The notes below the pieces were generated by a model. The model was not told the origin of the DNA and searched no databases. It worked only from the letters and a program-made list of their open reading frames with translations. This document shows, piece after piece, positions 1-8,493 of a stretch of 28,554 bases of DNA; within the stretch, counting starts at the first letter, position 1; each line of letters begins with the position of its first letter. Location: NCBI GenBank assembly GCA_031553705.1, contig JAVBLD010000025.1, positions 1 through 28,554 on the forward strand. Reading direction: 5' to 3'. This DNA comes from JAVBLD01 sp031553705. Its GTDB lineage: Bacteria > Bacteroidota > Bacteroidia > Bacteroidales > Marinifilaceae. The position numbers were made by a program, and so were the translations under genes.

Positions 1-52
1 TTGCTCAGCTTTCCTCCCTCATGAATCAACCGAATCGCTGGCTAAGCGGGTG

Positions 53-85
53 CAAAGATAAAACAAACTAAAAATCTTTTCCAAA
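53..85 (-). promoter_or_regulatory. Bacteroidota-type promoter reading off the left edge
   Basis: On the minus strand an exact TAnnTTTG -7 box (TATCTTTG, 53-60) is preceded by TTTG (82-85) with 21 bases between them, which fits the Bacteroidota housekeeping -33/-7 arrangement. It reads leftwards. No gene of useful length begins on that strand between 52 and the edge, so its gene must lie outside the window. It also sits 3' of the leftward histidine kinase gene, so that transcript may end or be joined here. Confidence 0.6.
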
Positions 86-170
86 TTTTTTATGGGGTTT
101 TTTGAAACTTTTTTATAATACGCTGAATACCACCAATAAAAATACATCAAAAAAAATCACGAGTATTCAC

Positions 171-2066
171 TTAACTATAGGCCAAGATTATTTCTTCCAG
201 CTTTATCGCCGAATAAGGCCTTGATATGACATCGTTACAACCGCTTTCAAGTGCCCATCTCTGTTCCATATAAAAGTCGCTCGCAGTCACGGCAATAATC
301 GGGACATGGGAAGAGATCGCCCGTATTTTTTTAGTAGCATCAATACCATTCATAACCGGCATCTGTATGTTCATCAAAATCAGATCGGGTTTTTCGAGGA
401 TAAAATAACTGACCGCTTCTTCTCCATTCTTCGCCCAGATTACATCATACATCTTGTCTAAAACGTCTTTTACAAAACTAAAATTGAATTCGGAGTTTTC
501 CGCAATTAATACTTTCTTACGGGACATCAAATCTTTCAAATCGCCGATTTTTATGTTCTGCAGGTCGGGTAAAACATGATGAATGTTACGGTAAGGGATC
601 GTAAAAGAGAATATACTTCCCTGCCCCAATACCGATTCAACTTTAATTTCTCCTCCAAGGCGCTCGACAATACTCTCACAGATAGCCAGGCCTAAACCTG
701 TGCCTTGAATAAACTCGTTTGCTTTTTCGAAACGATTGAATATCACCTGTAGCTTATCTTCCGGAATGCCGTTTCCGGTGTCGATAATGGAAAACCTCAA
801 GTAGTTTTCCTCTTTCTCTGCCTTTATAGTGATACTACCCGATTCGGTATTTTTGATTGCATTTGACAGAAAATTAAACAGCACTTGAGTCACACGATTA
901 TGGTCGGTAAACACTTTAATCTCCTCATCAGGGAATATAGCCTTCAATTCAACTCCCGGTTTTATTTTGATTCGAATGGTTTTTTCCACTTCCCTAATCA
1001 ATGTATTGATGTCTGTATCTTCAAAATTCATCTCACTCTTTCCTGCTTCGATACGCGACAAATCCAGAATATCATTGATCAATTGGAGTAACAGATCATT
1101 ATTGGTACGGATAATATCCATGTATTGAGCTTTGGTTTCCGGATCGTCTCCGGTGAGAACAGCTTCCGTAAAACCGACTATTGCATTTAGTGGGGTACGT
1201 ATTTCATGGCTCATGTTGGCCAAGAATGCAGACTTCATCCTATCAGCCTCTTCAGCCCTTGTGCGAGCTGCAAGAAGCTCTTCCATACGTTTTACACGAT
1301 CGCCTATATCGCGAATCATTGCATACACCTTATTATTTTCAATAGGTACGAGGCGCGCCTGCCAATAATATCTTTTTCCCAGCAAATCCAAATGATATTC
1401 CAGTTCTCTGATCTGTCCGGTACGCAAACATTCGCGGATATTACCAGCCAGCAAATCGCTCACCTCCGAAGAGTAAAGCATGCGCCCGCTGGATCCGATC
1501 AATTCCTCCCGGGTGTGAAACAACCTCATTCCCTCCGGCAATATAATATCTACAAAGATAAAGTTCTCGTCAAACACAAAGATAAAATCAGGCATTGCAT
1601 TAATCAGCTTCCGGTATTGTTTATCATGCTGCTCCTGTAAATCGGTGTTCGCCGTATAGGATATAATCCTATCCGGAACTCCGTCGGTACCGGAGATAAA
1701 AAAGAAGTGGTCCGTCAGCCATATACACTCTCCCCGAAGACCGACACAACGATATTTCACCGAAACATTACCCGATACGTTTGTCGAGATTGAAGAAATT
1801 GCAACATCAAGAGTAGGCAGGTCTTCGGGATGGACAAAATTTCGTAACTCACTTAAAGTCGAATAGTTTACGCTAATACGATCCAGTCCGAGTATCCGAA
1901 AAAAATCATTCAGAAATCTCAATTCTCCGGATACTAAATCGCACTCCCAGATGCCGATTTTATACGTAGATAACATCAAAAGAATATTCTGCAAACAGCC
2001 TTTGGCTTCTTTTTCTTCTACCTCAATCGGAGATAGGTTAGGGAATAAATTCAGATTCAAATCCAT
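171..2066 (-). CDS. Hybrid sensor histidine kinase with degenerate receiver domain
   Basis: This 631-residue protein has no obvious membrane segment, so it is probably a cytoplasmic sensor. Two PAS-like domains (about 30-145 and 150-255) lead by a short coiled coil into a HisKA domain with phospho-acceptor His287 in FLANMSHEIRTPLN. The HATPase_c domain is intact: Asn402 in the N box, DTGNGIP (429-435) and GTGLGLAI (455-462). The C-terminal receiver (about 517-631) is unusual. The expected phospho-acceptor Asp is Asn566 (codon AAC, 369-371), the conserved Lys is Arg616, and the acidic pair is Glu523-Asn524. The kinase core should therefore be active, while the receiver cannot follow the normal aspartyl-phosphate route. 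No response-regulator gene lies beside it, and the adjacent V-ATPase operon points the same way but is separated by 301 bp. The signal and target are unknown. Confidence 0.93.
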   Translation of the reverse strand: MDLNLNLFPNLSPIEVEEKEAKGCLQNILLMLSTYKIGIWECDLVSGELRFLNDFFRILGLDRISVNYSTLSELRNFVHPEDLPTLDVAISSISTNVSGNVSVKYRCVGLRGECIWLTDHFFFISGTDGVPDRIISYTANTDLQEQHDKQYRKLINAMPDFIFVFDENFIFVDIILPEGMRLFHTREELIGSSGRMLYSSEVSDLLAGNIRECLRTGQIRELEYHLDLLGKRYYWQARLVPIENNKVYAMIRDIGDRVKRMEELLAARTRAEEADRMKSAFLANMSHEIRTPLNAIVGFTEAVLTGDDPETKAQYMDIIRTNNDLLLQLINDILDLSRIEAGKSEMNFEDTDINTLIREVEKTIRIKIKPGVELKAIFPDEEIKVFTDHNRVTQVLFNFLSNAIKNTESGSITIKAEKEENYLRFSIIDTGNGIPEDKLQVIFNRFEKANEFIQGTGLGLAICESIVERLGGEIKVESVLGQGSIFSFTIPYRNIHHVLPDLQNIKIGDLKDLMSRKKVLIAENSEFNFSFVKDVLDKMYDVIWAKNGEEAVSYFILEKPDLILMNIQMPVMNGIDATKKIRAISSHVPIIAVTASDFYMEQRWALESGCNDVISRPYSAIKLEEIILAYS

Positions 2067-2367
2067 ATATTATGCAATTTTAGACAAATAACGCTTATCG
2101 GCATTTAAAAAACAATCACACACATTTGATTCCTGATCCGGTCAAATAATTTTCCGTAACAAATGTAATGAAAATTTGTCATCTACACATAAAACCATTT
2201 AATATCTTGCAATCAGATATATAACAATCAAAAAATACTATAAAAACAAAACTAAAAACCTCTTTAGGCATTAACATATTCCCATTTAAAGCTAAGTGTT
2301 TTCAGAATTACAATATAAATTAAACCCATCTCGAGAATATCCGGCGACCTTAGCTTATTCCGATTTT
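2067..2367. other. Intergenic region between atpK and the kinase gene
   Basis: This 301-bp AT-rich gap follows the V-ATPase operon and precedes the kinase gene, both on the minus strand. It holds a possible kinase -7 box at 2160-2167 and a perfect 8-bp inverted repeat (AAGCTAAG at 2289-2296, CTTAGCTT at 2349-2356) with a 52-base loop. I see no convincing coding sequence and no classic hairpin plus T-run. Confidence 0.6.
2160..2167 (-). promoter_or_regulatory. Candidate -7 box for the histidine kinase gene
   Basis: On the minus strand 2160-2167 reads TACATTTG, an exact match to the Bacteroidota TAnnTTTG element, 93 bases upstream of the kinase ATG. No TTTG is seen at the right -33 distance, so this is a half-site only. 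Such an 8-mer is expected by chance fairly often in AT-rich DNA. Confidence 0.3.
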
Positions 2368-2814
2368 TTAAATCGTTTCGCTGATCATAAATGTAGCAGC
2401 AACAGCAACAATAGCATAAAGTTCCGGAAACACGGCAAGAATCATTGTTTTGCCGAAAACATTATATCCATTCCCGATATTGATGATACCATTCGCACAT
2501 ACCTGTCCCTGGCGGATAGCTGAAAACAAATTAACAAAACCCAATCCCAACCCGGCACCCAGTACTGCGGCTGCTTGTAGCCAGGAAATAGATATTGTCA
2601 ACACATCCTGTAAAAGAAAAAATCCGAGAAATCCGTAAAGTCCTTGTGTACCGGGAAGAGCACATAAAACCATATAATTACCGAATGCTTCTTCATTCTT
2701 CTTCAAAGCTCCGAAAGTAGCATTCCCGGCTATCGTTACTCCATACGCACTGCCGATCCCCGAGAGTCCAATCATCAGACCAGTCCCGATATACGCTAAA
2801 ATAATTGGTTCCAT
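2368..2814 (-). CDS. atpK: V-type ATPase subunit K (rotor-ring proteolipid)
   Basis: This is the membrane rotor proteolipid of the V/A-type ATPase, 148 residues in two fused helical hairpins (four TM segments). The start is placed at the internal ATG 2812-2814 (MEPIILAY). The upstream ATG at 2880 would add 22 charged residues unlike the family. All side-chain ligands described for Na+ in Enterococcus hirae NtpK have counterparts: Thr56, Gln57 and Tyr60 in LPGTQGLYGF, Gln102 in RQGQV, and the carboxylate Glu131 in FPELYA. It is the last gene of the operon, 62 bases after the atpI stop codon. Family assignment is secure; Na+ coupling is inferred from the residues. Confidence 0.93.
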   Translation of the reverse strand: MEPIILAYIGTGLMIGLSGIGSAYGVTIAGNATFGALKKNEEAFGNYMVLCALPGTQGLYGFLGFFLLQDVLTISISWLQAAAVLGAGLGLGFVNLFSAIRQGQVCANGIINIGNGYNVFGKTMILAVFPELYAIVAVAATFMISETI

Positions 2815-2876
2815 AACATTATTTTTTAAATTGTTTGAACATTTATATCTTACTTTTTTATATAGAACATAACCAT

Positions 2877-4673
2877 TCAACCGGCACGGTTTTTAAACGG
2901 CTGATATTTTTTGCCCCCTCCTTCAAAACCGGCATTTTTATAAAATTCAACAAAAGTCAAACGCATCGGATGTACAAATGCACCCAAACTGGCAATAAAA
3001 ATATTCACACCATGCCCGAAAAGCAGAATGATCAGCATTACAATCTGGCTAAGCACCGGAATGTCTCCACTCATATTCGTCGCCAAGTTGTTAAATACCA
3101 ATCCCAGTACCGATCCGGAGATGCTAAGCGCAAATAAGCGGATATACGATAGCAGGTCTCCCAACAGTCCGGTTACTGTCCCATACGTATCCCAAATCCC
3201 GACTCCGATATTCATGAAAATATTGCGTTTCAGATTGTTGAATAAGAATATCAGCATTCCGGCTATAATAGCCACTAAATATACGGCAACCGTCACATCA
3301 TGTCCTTTCTTTGACAACAGGTAACAACAGCCTTCGCCCAACAGCAATAACAGCCATCCGACAGTCGAAAGAACAGCTTGAAAGCCGGACTGTTTCCAAA
3401 GGTTTGCCACCTTGATAAACATACCGAATACTATTTGTATGCCGCCAATAATCAATGCCAGATTAAATAATTGTTTCGAATCGAGCATCACCAACTTGAA
3501 TTTTTCCATCCAGGTAATATTGGCTAACTCGATCCCCAAAAACGTACCGCAGAAAAAGCCGATAACCATCGTCGCTCCTCCCAGCCATTGTGCTAATGAA
3601 AGAATAGGTTTTACAGACGGCTTAGCCTTTCGTTTAAAAAACGACACCCCCAGCAGAATAATCAGACCATATCCGGCGTCTCCCAGGCAAATTCCGAAGA
3701 AAAGCAAAAAGAACGGAGCAAAAAATGGGGTCAGGTCTATCTCGCGGTAATTCGGCAAAGCGTACAACTCCCCAACCAACTCGAACAACCGGGCAAAACG
3801 GTTATTCTTCAGCAGAATCGGAGGCGTATCTTCCGGCTTGGGTTCTTCCAACTCATAATATACATTCCTTTCCGACAACCACTGGTCGGTATCGGTCTCT
3901 ATCACGGCAGGTATCCATCCCTCAAGGATTATTACTTTCTGATCTATCAGAGCGTCCGAAGCTCCGGTTACCTTTATTTCATCCGTATCCTGATACTGCT
4001 GTATCCAGAAGGCCTCCAGATGTATTATAGCTTCTTCCGCTATTGCATCTAGTCCCTGCGTGATCTCTTCCTTCTCTTTTTCCAGCATTTCCACCTGTTG
4101 CCGGATTTCAGTGGCATCTGCCACCGGGAAAACCACCGTTTCGGCATCCGGCATATCTTGTTCATCAGCGTTGGCTGTCATGGTAATAAAATATTTTTGT
4201 CCTTTCTCCTCTCGGATAATAAAGGCATTATAATATTCTTCCCATTCCGGCAGGTACTTTCTGTCGGAAATTGTAAAAAAACGCAGAGCCCAACCTGCAT
4301 CCCATAACTCATTAATATAGTCTTTCGAAAAATCGCCCCAGGGTGTGTATATATTTTTGTCTTTCTGCAAGCTTAGTATCAGCTGGTCGATCCGGTCTTT
4401 CCGCTTATATTGTCCTTCAAGAAATTCCAACAATGCCTGTCCGGATATCCCGGGAGAGACAGAAGCAGTCACCGGGACACAGCGTCTCAGCAATTTTATC
4501 ATTTCACCGATCCGCTTTATGATAAAAAGCTTTTGTTTTAATACCTCATCCTCCAGCGAACGCTTCTTATTTTCATGAATATGTACCACTCCTCTCTCCC
4601 GAAGTTCCTCCAGAAACGGTTGATAATCTTTATAAAATATCAACAAGGATAATTTTTTCATCGGTACAATCAT
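2877..4673 (-). CDS. atpI: V-type ATPase subunit I (a-subunit, ion half-channels)
   Basis: This is the stator membrane subunit that carries ions past the K ring, 598 residues, somewhat shorter than the roughly 650-residue archaeal and Thermus forms. Residues 1-310 form the soluble arm with coiled coil (about 190-220). Residues about 315-565 hold the TM segments. Two family Arg residues that face the rotor carboxylate are visible: Arg512 in SYIRLFALSISGS and Arg571 in HPMRLTFVEFY. The GGGKKYQPF ending is also typical. The start overlaps the atpD stop as ATGA (4670-4673), which suggests translational coupling. An alternative start four codons in (MKKLSLL) is possible but less economical. Confidence 0.95.
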   Translation of the reverse strand: MIVPMKKLSLLIFYKDYQPFLEELRERGVVHIHENKKRSLEDEVLKQKLFIIKRIGEMIKLLRRCVPVTASVSPGISGQALLEFLEGQYKRKDRIDQLILSLQKDKNIYTPWGDFSKDYINELWDAGWALRFFTISDRKYLPEWEEYYNAFIIREEKGQKYFITMTANADEQDMPDAETVVFPVADATEIRQQVEMLEKEKEEITQGLDAIAEEAIIHLEAFWIQQYQDTDEIKVTGASDALIDQKVIILEGWIPAVIETDTDQWLSERNVYYELEEPKPEDTPPILLKNNRFARLFELVGELYALPNYREIDLTPFFAPFFLLFFGICLGDAGYGLIILLGVSFFKRKAKPSVKPILSLAQWLGGATMVIGFFCGTFLGIELANITWMEKFKLVMLDSKQLFNLALIIGGIQIVFGMFIKVANLWKQSGFQAVLSTVGWLLLLLGEGCCYLLSKKGHDVTVAVYLVAIIAGMLIFLFNNLKRNIFMNIGVGIWDTYGTVTGLLGDLLSYIRLFALSISGSVLGLVFNNLATNMSGDIPVLSQIVMLIILLFGHGVNIFIASLGAFVHPMRLTFVEFYKNAGFEGGGKKYQPFKNRAG

Positions 4674-5266
4674 GTTTCTGCCTCCATCGTTTTGCGGTTT
4701 TTCACTATTTTTTGCGCTGACTTGGACAGGTTATCTTCGTCTTCAAGAAACCGTTTAATCTTTCTAGTGGCTTCCTGAAATCCGGGGATTTGTACCTTTT
4801 CATATAAGTTTACTTTCTGAGTGGTCTTTTTTCTTGCCTGATCCAGCAACTCCATCTTCTGCCTGAAAAATTCCCGTTCCAACGTAATATTAACCACCTT
4901 TTTAATATATTGTATACCATCCAAGAACCAACCCGGCGTATTAAACAGGCTGAACTCTTTCATCTCATACTCCACCTGGTCCAATACCGGTGTTTTTATC
5001 CCGGCTATTTTTTTCACCGACATTTTCACATCTTTTACTACCAGAATATCCTCGGCATACTCATCATAAAGTTGCAATATATCGTTCATTTCATGAAGAG
5101 TATCGTCCAATCTCCGGGTAAACTCATCTGCCATCTCTTTCGCTTTTTTTACTTCGGCCCGTAAAGCAGACTCTTTGTTCTTAATCGTAGGTAACGCTCT
5201 CATCCGCACCTTGAGCTGTTTATCAAGTTGCTGAAGAGATGTCTTGTTATATTGAAACTTTATCAT
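4670..5266 (-). CDS. atpD: V-type ATPase subunit D (central rotor shaft)
   Basis: This is the central stalk subunit, 198 residues, counterpart of F-type gamma. It transmits rotation between the A3B3 head and the K ring. The sequence is mostly long heptad-like helices at both ends (about 5-70 and 120-195), with a short middle section, as in the family. The N-terminus (FQYNKTSLQQL) resembles the NKxxLxxL start of D subunits. The gene lies 29 bases after atpB and its stop overlaps the atpI start. In other V/A ATPases D binds subunit F, for which no gene is seen here. Confidence 0.93.
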   Translation of the reverse strand: MIKFQYNKTSLQQLDKQLKVRMRALPTIKNKESALRAEVKKAKEMADEFTRRLDDTLHEMNDILQLYDEYAEDILVVKDVKMSVKKIAGIKTPVLDQVEYEMKEFSLFNTPGWFLDGIQYIKKVVNITLEREFFRQKMELLDQARKKTTQKVNLYEKVQIPGFQEATRKIKRFLEDEDNLSKSAQKIVKNRKTMEAET

Positions 5267-5295
5267 ATCTGTTTTTCAGTCTATATATCCCGGAT

Positions 5296-6612
5296 CTAAA
5301 ACTTCCCGAATTGTTCAACAACCTCCGCTTTGATCCCGAGTTCGACTTTTGTAAAATATTTCCGAAACAATGCCCAGGCCTTATCCAGCATCTCAGTCGT
5401 ACCGATGTTTACATCAATGGCCAAAAGTTCGTTTGAATACTCTTTTGCAAAATCGAGTGTACGCCGGTCATAATCGGTCAGGTCAAACCCGTTTTCCAAT
5501 TTGGTCCGGGCGTCTACAGCATCAGCATAAAGCCGGACAGCAGTGTTCATCACCTGTGGATGGTCTTTCCGCGTCTTTTTTCCGATAACTAGCTGTTTTA
5601 ATCGCGATAAACTGCGGAACGGATCGACAATCACCTTACCGATCTCGGTGTCTTTGCGCAAAAAAAGCTGTCCCTCGGTAATATATCCGGTATTGTCGGG
5701 AATTGCGTGAGTAATATCGCCTCCCGATAAAGTTGTCACGGCAATTATCGTAATAGAGCCGCCGGCAGGAAACTGTACCGCTTTCTCATAAATTTTCGCC
5801 AGGTCGGAGTATAACGAACCCGGCATGGAATCTTTGGAAGGAATCTGATCCATACGGTTCGACACAATACTCAATGCATCGGCATACAAGGTCATATCGG
5901 TCAACAGCACCAACACTTTCTCATTTTTATCGACAGCAAAATATTCCGCTGCCGTTAAAGCCATATCCGGTACCAACAGCCGTTCTACCGGAGGAGCTTC
6001 CGTCGTGTTCACAAAACTCACGATACGATCCAATACTCCGGCATGATCGAACAGATTCTTAAAATAGAGATAGTCATCATTAGTCAACCCCATTCCGCCC
6101 AAGATAATCCGGTCTGTCTGAGCGCGCAATGCCACATTAGCCATTACCTGATTGTAAGGCTGGTCCGGATCGGCAAAAAACGGAATTTTCTGTCCGGAGA
6201 CCAGCGAGTTATTCATATCTATGCCTGCAATACCGGTAGCAATCAGCTCCGAAGGTTGTTTACGCCTCACCGGATTCACCGACGGGCCTCCGATCTCGCG
6301 CTCTTCGCCGTCGACAGGCGGCCCCCCATCTATCGGCTCGCCGAATGCATTGAAAAAACGGCCGCAAAGCTCTTCTCCCACTTTCAGGGAAGGAGCCTTG
6401 CCTAAAAAGGTCACTTCTGCATTGGTAGGAATCCCTTCGGTACCGGAAAATACCTGAAGTGTAATATCATCCCCCCATATTTTCACCACCTGGGCCAACC
6501 GGCCATCTACAATCGCCAGTTCATCATTTCCGATCCCCCAGGCCTTTAACGAACAAGTAGCTCTTGTAATATGGGTGATCTTTGTATATACTTTCTGAAA
6601 TGCCGAATTCAT
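5296..6612 (-). CDS. atpB: V-type ATPase subunit B (non-catalytic head subunit)
   Basis: This is the regulatory subunit of the A3B3 head, 438 residues from the ATG at 6610-6612 (MNSAFQKVYTKI). An upstream in-frame ATG at 6654 would add 14 residues not typical of the family. The N-terminal beta-barrel is followed by the nucleotide-binding fold without a true P-loop, as expected for B. Family signatures are present: GGMGLTNDDYLYFKN, the stretch VNTTEAPPVERLLVPDMAL, and the LTDMTLYADALSIVSNRM region, then PGSLYSDLA. The length is normal. The gene begins 72 bases after the atpA stop. Confidence 0.96.
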   Translation of the reverse strand: MNSAFQKVYTKITHITRATCSLKAWGIGNDELAIVDGRLAQVVKIWGDDITLQVFSGTEGIPTNAEVTFLGKAPSLKVGEELCGRFFNAFGEPIDGGPPVDGEEREIGGPSVNPVRRKQPSELIATGIAGIDMNNSLVSGQKIPFFADPDQPYNQVMANVALRAQTDRIILGGMGLTNDDYLYFKNLFDHAGVLDRIVSFVNTTEAPPVERLLVPDMALTAAEYFAVDKNEKVLVLLTDMTLYADALSIVSNRMDQIPSKDSMPGSLYSDLAKIYEKAVQFPAGGSITIIAVTTLSGGDITHAIPDNTGYITEGQLFLRKDTEIGKVIVDPFRSLSRLKQLVIGKKTRKDHPQVMNTAVRLYADAVDARTKLENGFDLTDYDRRTLDFAKEYSNELLAIDVNIGTTEMLDKAWALFRKYFTKVELGIKAEVVEQFGKF

Positions 6613-6684
6613 AAACTTAATTATTTGGAGCTTACCCCTTTCATCCTCTATCAAAACCGAATAACAGCATGCAGGGGTCTTCGC

Positions 6685-8442
6685 TTATTTTTTTCTTTCA
6701 TTCACGATTCCCCGAATATCTGTTTCATACCTCTTAAACTGTTCCGATAGGAACTTCGAATAGTTCATCTGTTTAAACTCATTGATCATCCGTTTGAAGT
6801 AGGGATTAACCTCATCAAACGATTCGAAATCAAAATCCGAACGTACCACTTCCAATACGAAACTCAACATATATTTCTGCCTCTCCATTGGAGTGGAGCC
6901 ATCGACCGGATCGAAAGCATCCTGCTGCAAAATCACAAAATCGATCAACTCCGATTTCCAAAATACCACGTGGTAATCCACCGGCACTCCATCGTCGCCA
7001 AGAATATCTATCTGTTCGGCCGTTTCACGTCCCCGTACCAGCATATTGCGGGCTTCATTTACATCTTTGATCCAGCCGGAAGAGATATTTTTCTTTGCAT
7101 ACTCCATAAATTCCGGGTACTCCAGATATTTCGAATACGATTCCAGCGAATCGATGGCAGGATAACGTTTTGAATCGGCACGAGGCTGCGACAAGGCATA
7201 AAAACAACGCGCCACTTTTTTTGTAGATTCCGTTACCGGCTCTTTCAGATTACCGCCAGCAGGCGAAACAGTACCGATAAAGGTGACCGATCCGGACTTG
7301 CCGTTATTTAGATAGACTATTCCCGCCCTGGCGTAAAAATTAGAAATAATCGCTGCCAGGTCCGTCGGGAAGGCATCCTGCCCCGGCAGCTCTTCCATAC
7401 GGTTCGACATCTCCCTTAACGCTTGCGCCCAACGGGAGGTCGAGTCTGCCAACAGCAACACCTTTATTCCCATCGCACGATAGTACTCCCCTATCGTCAT
7501 CGCCGTATAAACGGAAGCTTCCCTGGCCGCAACAGGCATATTGGAAGTATTGGCGATAATCGTCGTTCTTTCGTACAATTTACGCCCCGAACGGGGATCT
7601 TCCAATTGAGGAAATTCGGTAAAAATCTCTACCACCTCGTTGGCGCGCTCTCCGCAAGCAGCAATAACAATCACATCAGCGTCCGCGAAACGGGCCAAGG
7701 CGTGTTGCAAAACGGTCTTGCCGGTACCAAACGGCCCCGGGATAAAACCGGTACCTCCTTCCAAAATCGGATTCATCGTATCGATCACACGTATACCCGT
7801 TTCCATCTGACACGAAGGGCGGGGCTTATCTATATATGACCTGATAGCCACCTTGACCGGCCATTTCTGCATCATCGTGACAGCATGTTCTTTTCCGCCG
7901 GCATCCCGGAGTACCGCTATGGTATCCTTTATCGTATATTTCCCCGCCGGAACGATAGAGACTATTGCATATTCCCCATGCATTTTAAACGGGACCATGA
8001 TTTTGTGATCCATCCAATTTTCTTTCACATTCCCAAGCCAATCGCCGTCCCTTACCTTATCGCCTGCTTGTGCCAGCGGAACAAAACTCCACAATTTATC
8101 GTCTTCCAGCGGGTTGGTATACTCTCCACGCTGCAAAAAAACACCTGTCATTTTATCCAGATCATTCTGCAAGCCATCGAAATTCTTAGATAACAACCCC
8201 GGTCCAAGGCTCACTTCGAGTAGATGCCTTTCAAACTCAACCAATGCCCCAGACTTTAACCCGCGTGTGCTTTCAAACACTTGTACATAAGCAATCTCCC
8301 TCGTTACCCTAATCACTTCAGCCATTAACCGCTCGCTCTCGATATGAATAAAACAGATCTCATTCTGAGAAACCGTTCCCTCAATCTTCACCAAAACAAG
8401 GTTAGAAATAATACTATAAACTCTCCCTCGTGTTTTGTCCAT
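6685..8442 (-). CDS. atpA: V-type ATPase catalytic subunit A
   Basis: This subunit hydrolyses or makes ATP. It has 585 residues from the ATG at 8440-8442 (MDKTRGRVYSIISNLV). The longer reading from 8490 adds 16 residues that do not fit the family. The N-terminal barrel is followed by the V-type bulge insertion (about 95-190), then the P-loop GPFGTGKT (236-243), with Pro and Thr where archaeal A subunits usually have Ala and Cys. The catalytic GER motif (264-266) and the ADSTSRWAQALRE motif follow. The C-terminal helical domain is complete. It sits between the DUF2764 gene and atpB in the operon. Confidence 0.97.
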   Translation of the reverse strand: MDKTRGRVYSIISNLVLVKIEGTVSQNEICFIHIESERLMAEVIRVTREIAYVQVFESTRGLKSGALVEFERHLLEVSLGPGLLSKNFDGLQNDLDKMTGVFLQRGEYTNPLEDDKLWSFVPLAQAGDKVRDGDWLGNVKENWMDHKIMVPFKMHGEYAIVSIVPAGKYTIKDTIAVLRDAGGKEHAVTMMQKWPVKVAIRSYIDKPRPSCQMETGIRVIDTMNPILEGGTGFIPGPFGTGKTVLQHALARFADADVIVIAACGERANEVVEIFTEFPQLEDPRSGRKLYERTTIIANTSNMPVAAREASVYTAMTIGEYYRAMGIKVLLLADSTSRWAQALREMSNRMEELPGQDAFPTDLAAIISNFYARAGIVYLNNGKSGSVTFIGTVSPAGGNLKEPVTESTKKVARCFYALSQPRADSKRYPAIDSLESYSKYLEYPEFMEYAKKNISSGWIKDVNEARNMLVRGRETAEQIDILGDDGVPVDYHVVFWKSELIDFVILQQDAFDPVDGSTPMERQKYMLSFVLEVVRSDFDFESFDEVNPYFKRMINEFKQMNYSKFLSEQFKRYETDIRGIVNERKK

Positions 8443-8493
8443 AAAGTATATTATTTTTCTATTACTATCTTTATATCGTAATATTGACAAGGT

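Noticed and set aside
3725..4030. Plus-strand open frame of 101 codons inside atpI
   Set aside because: It is the complement of a well-supported subunit I gene, and its translation is low-complexity with no family likeness.
7423..7839. Plus-strand open frame of 138 codons inside atpA
   Set aside because: It lies opposite the conserved catalytic core of subunit A, whose motifs explain the sequence.
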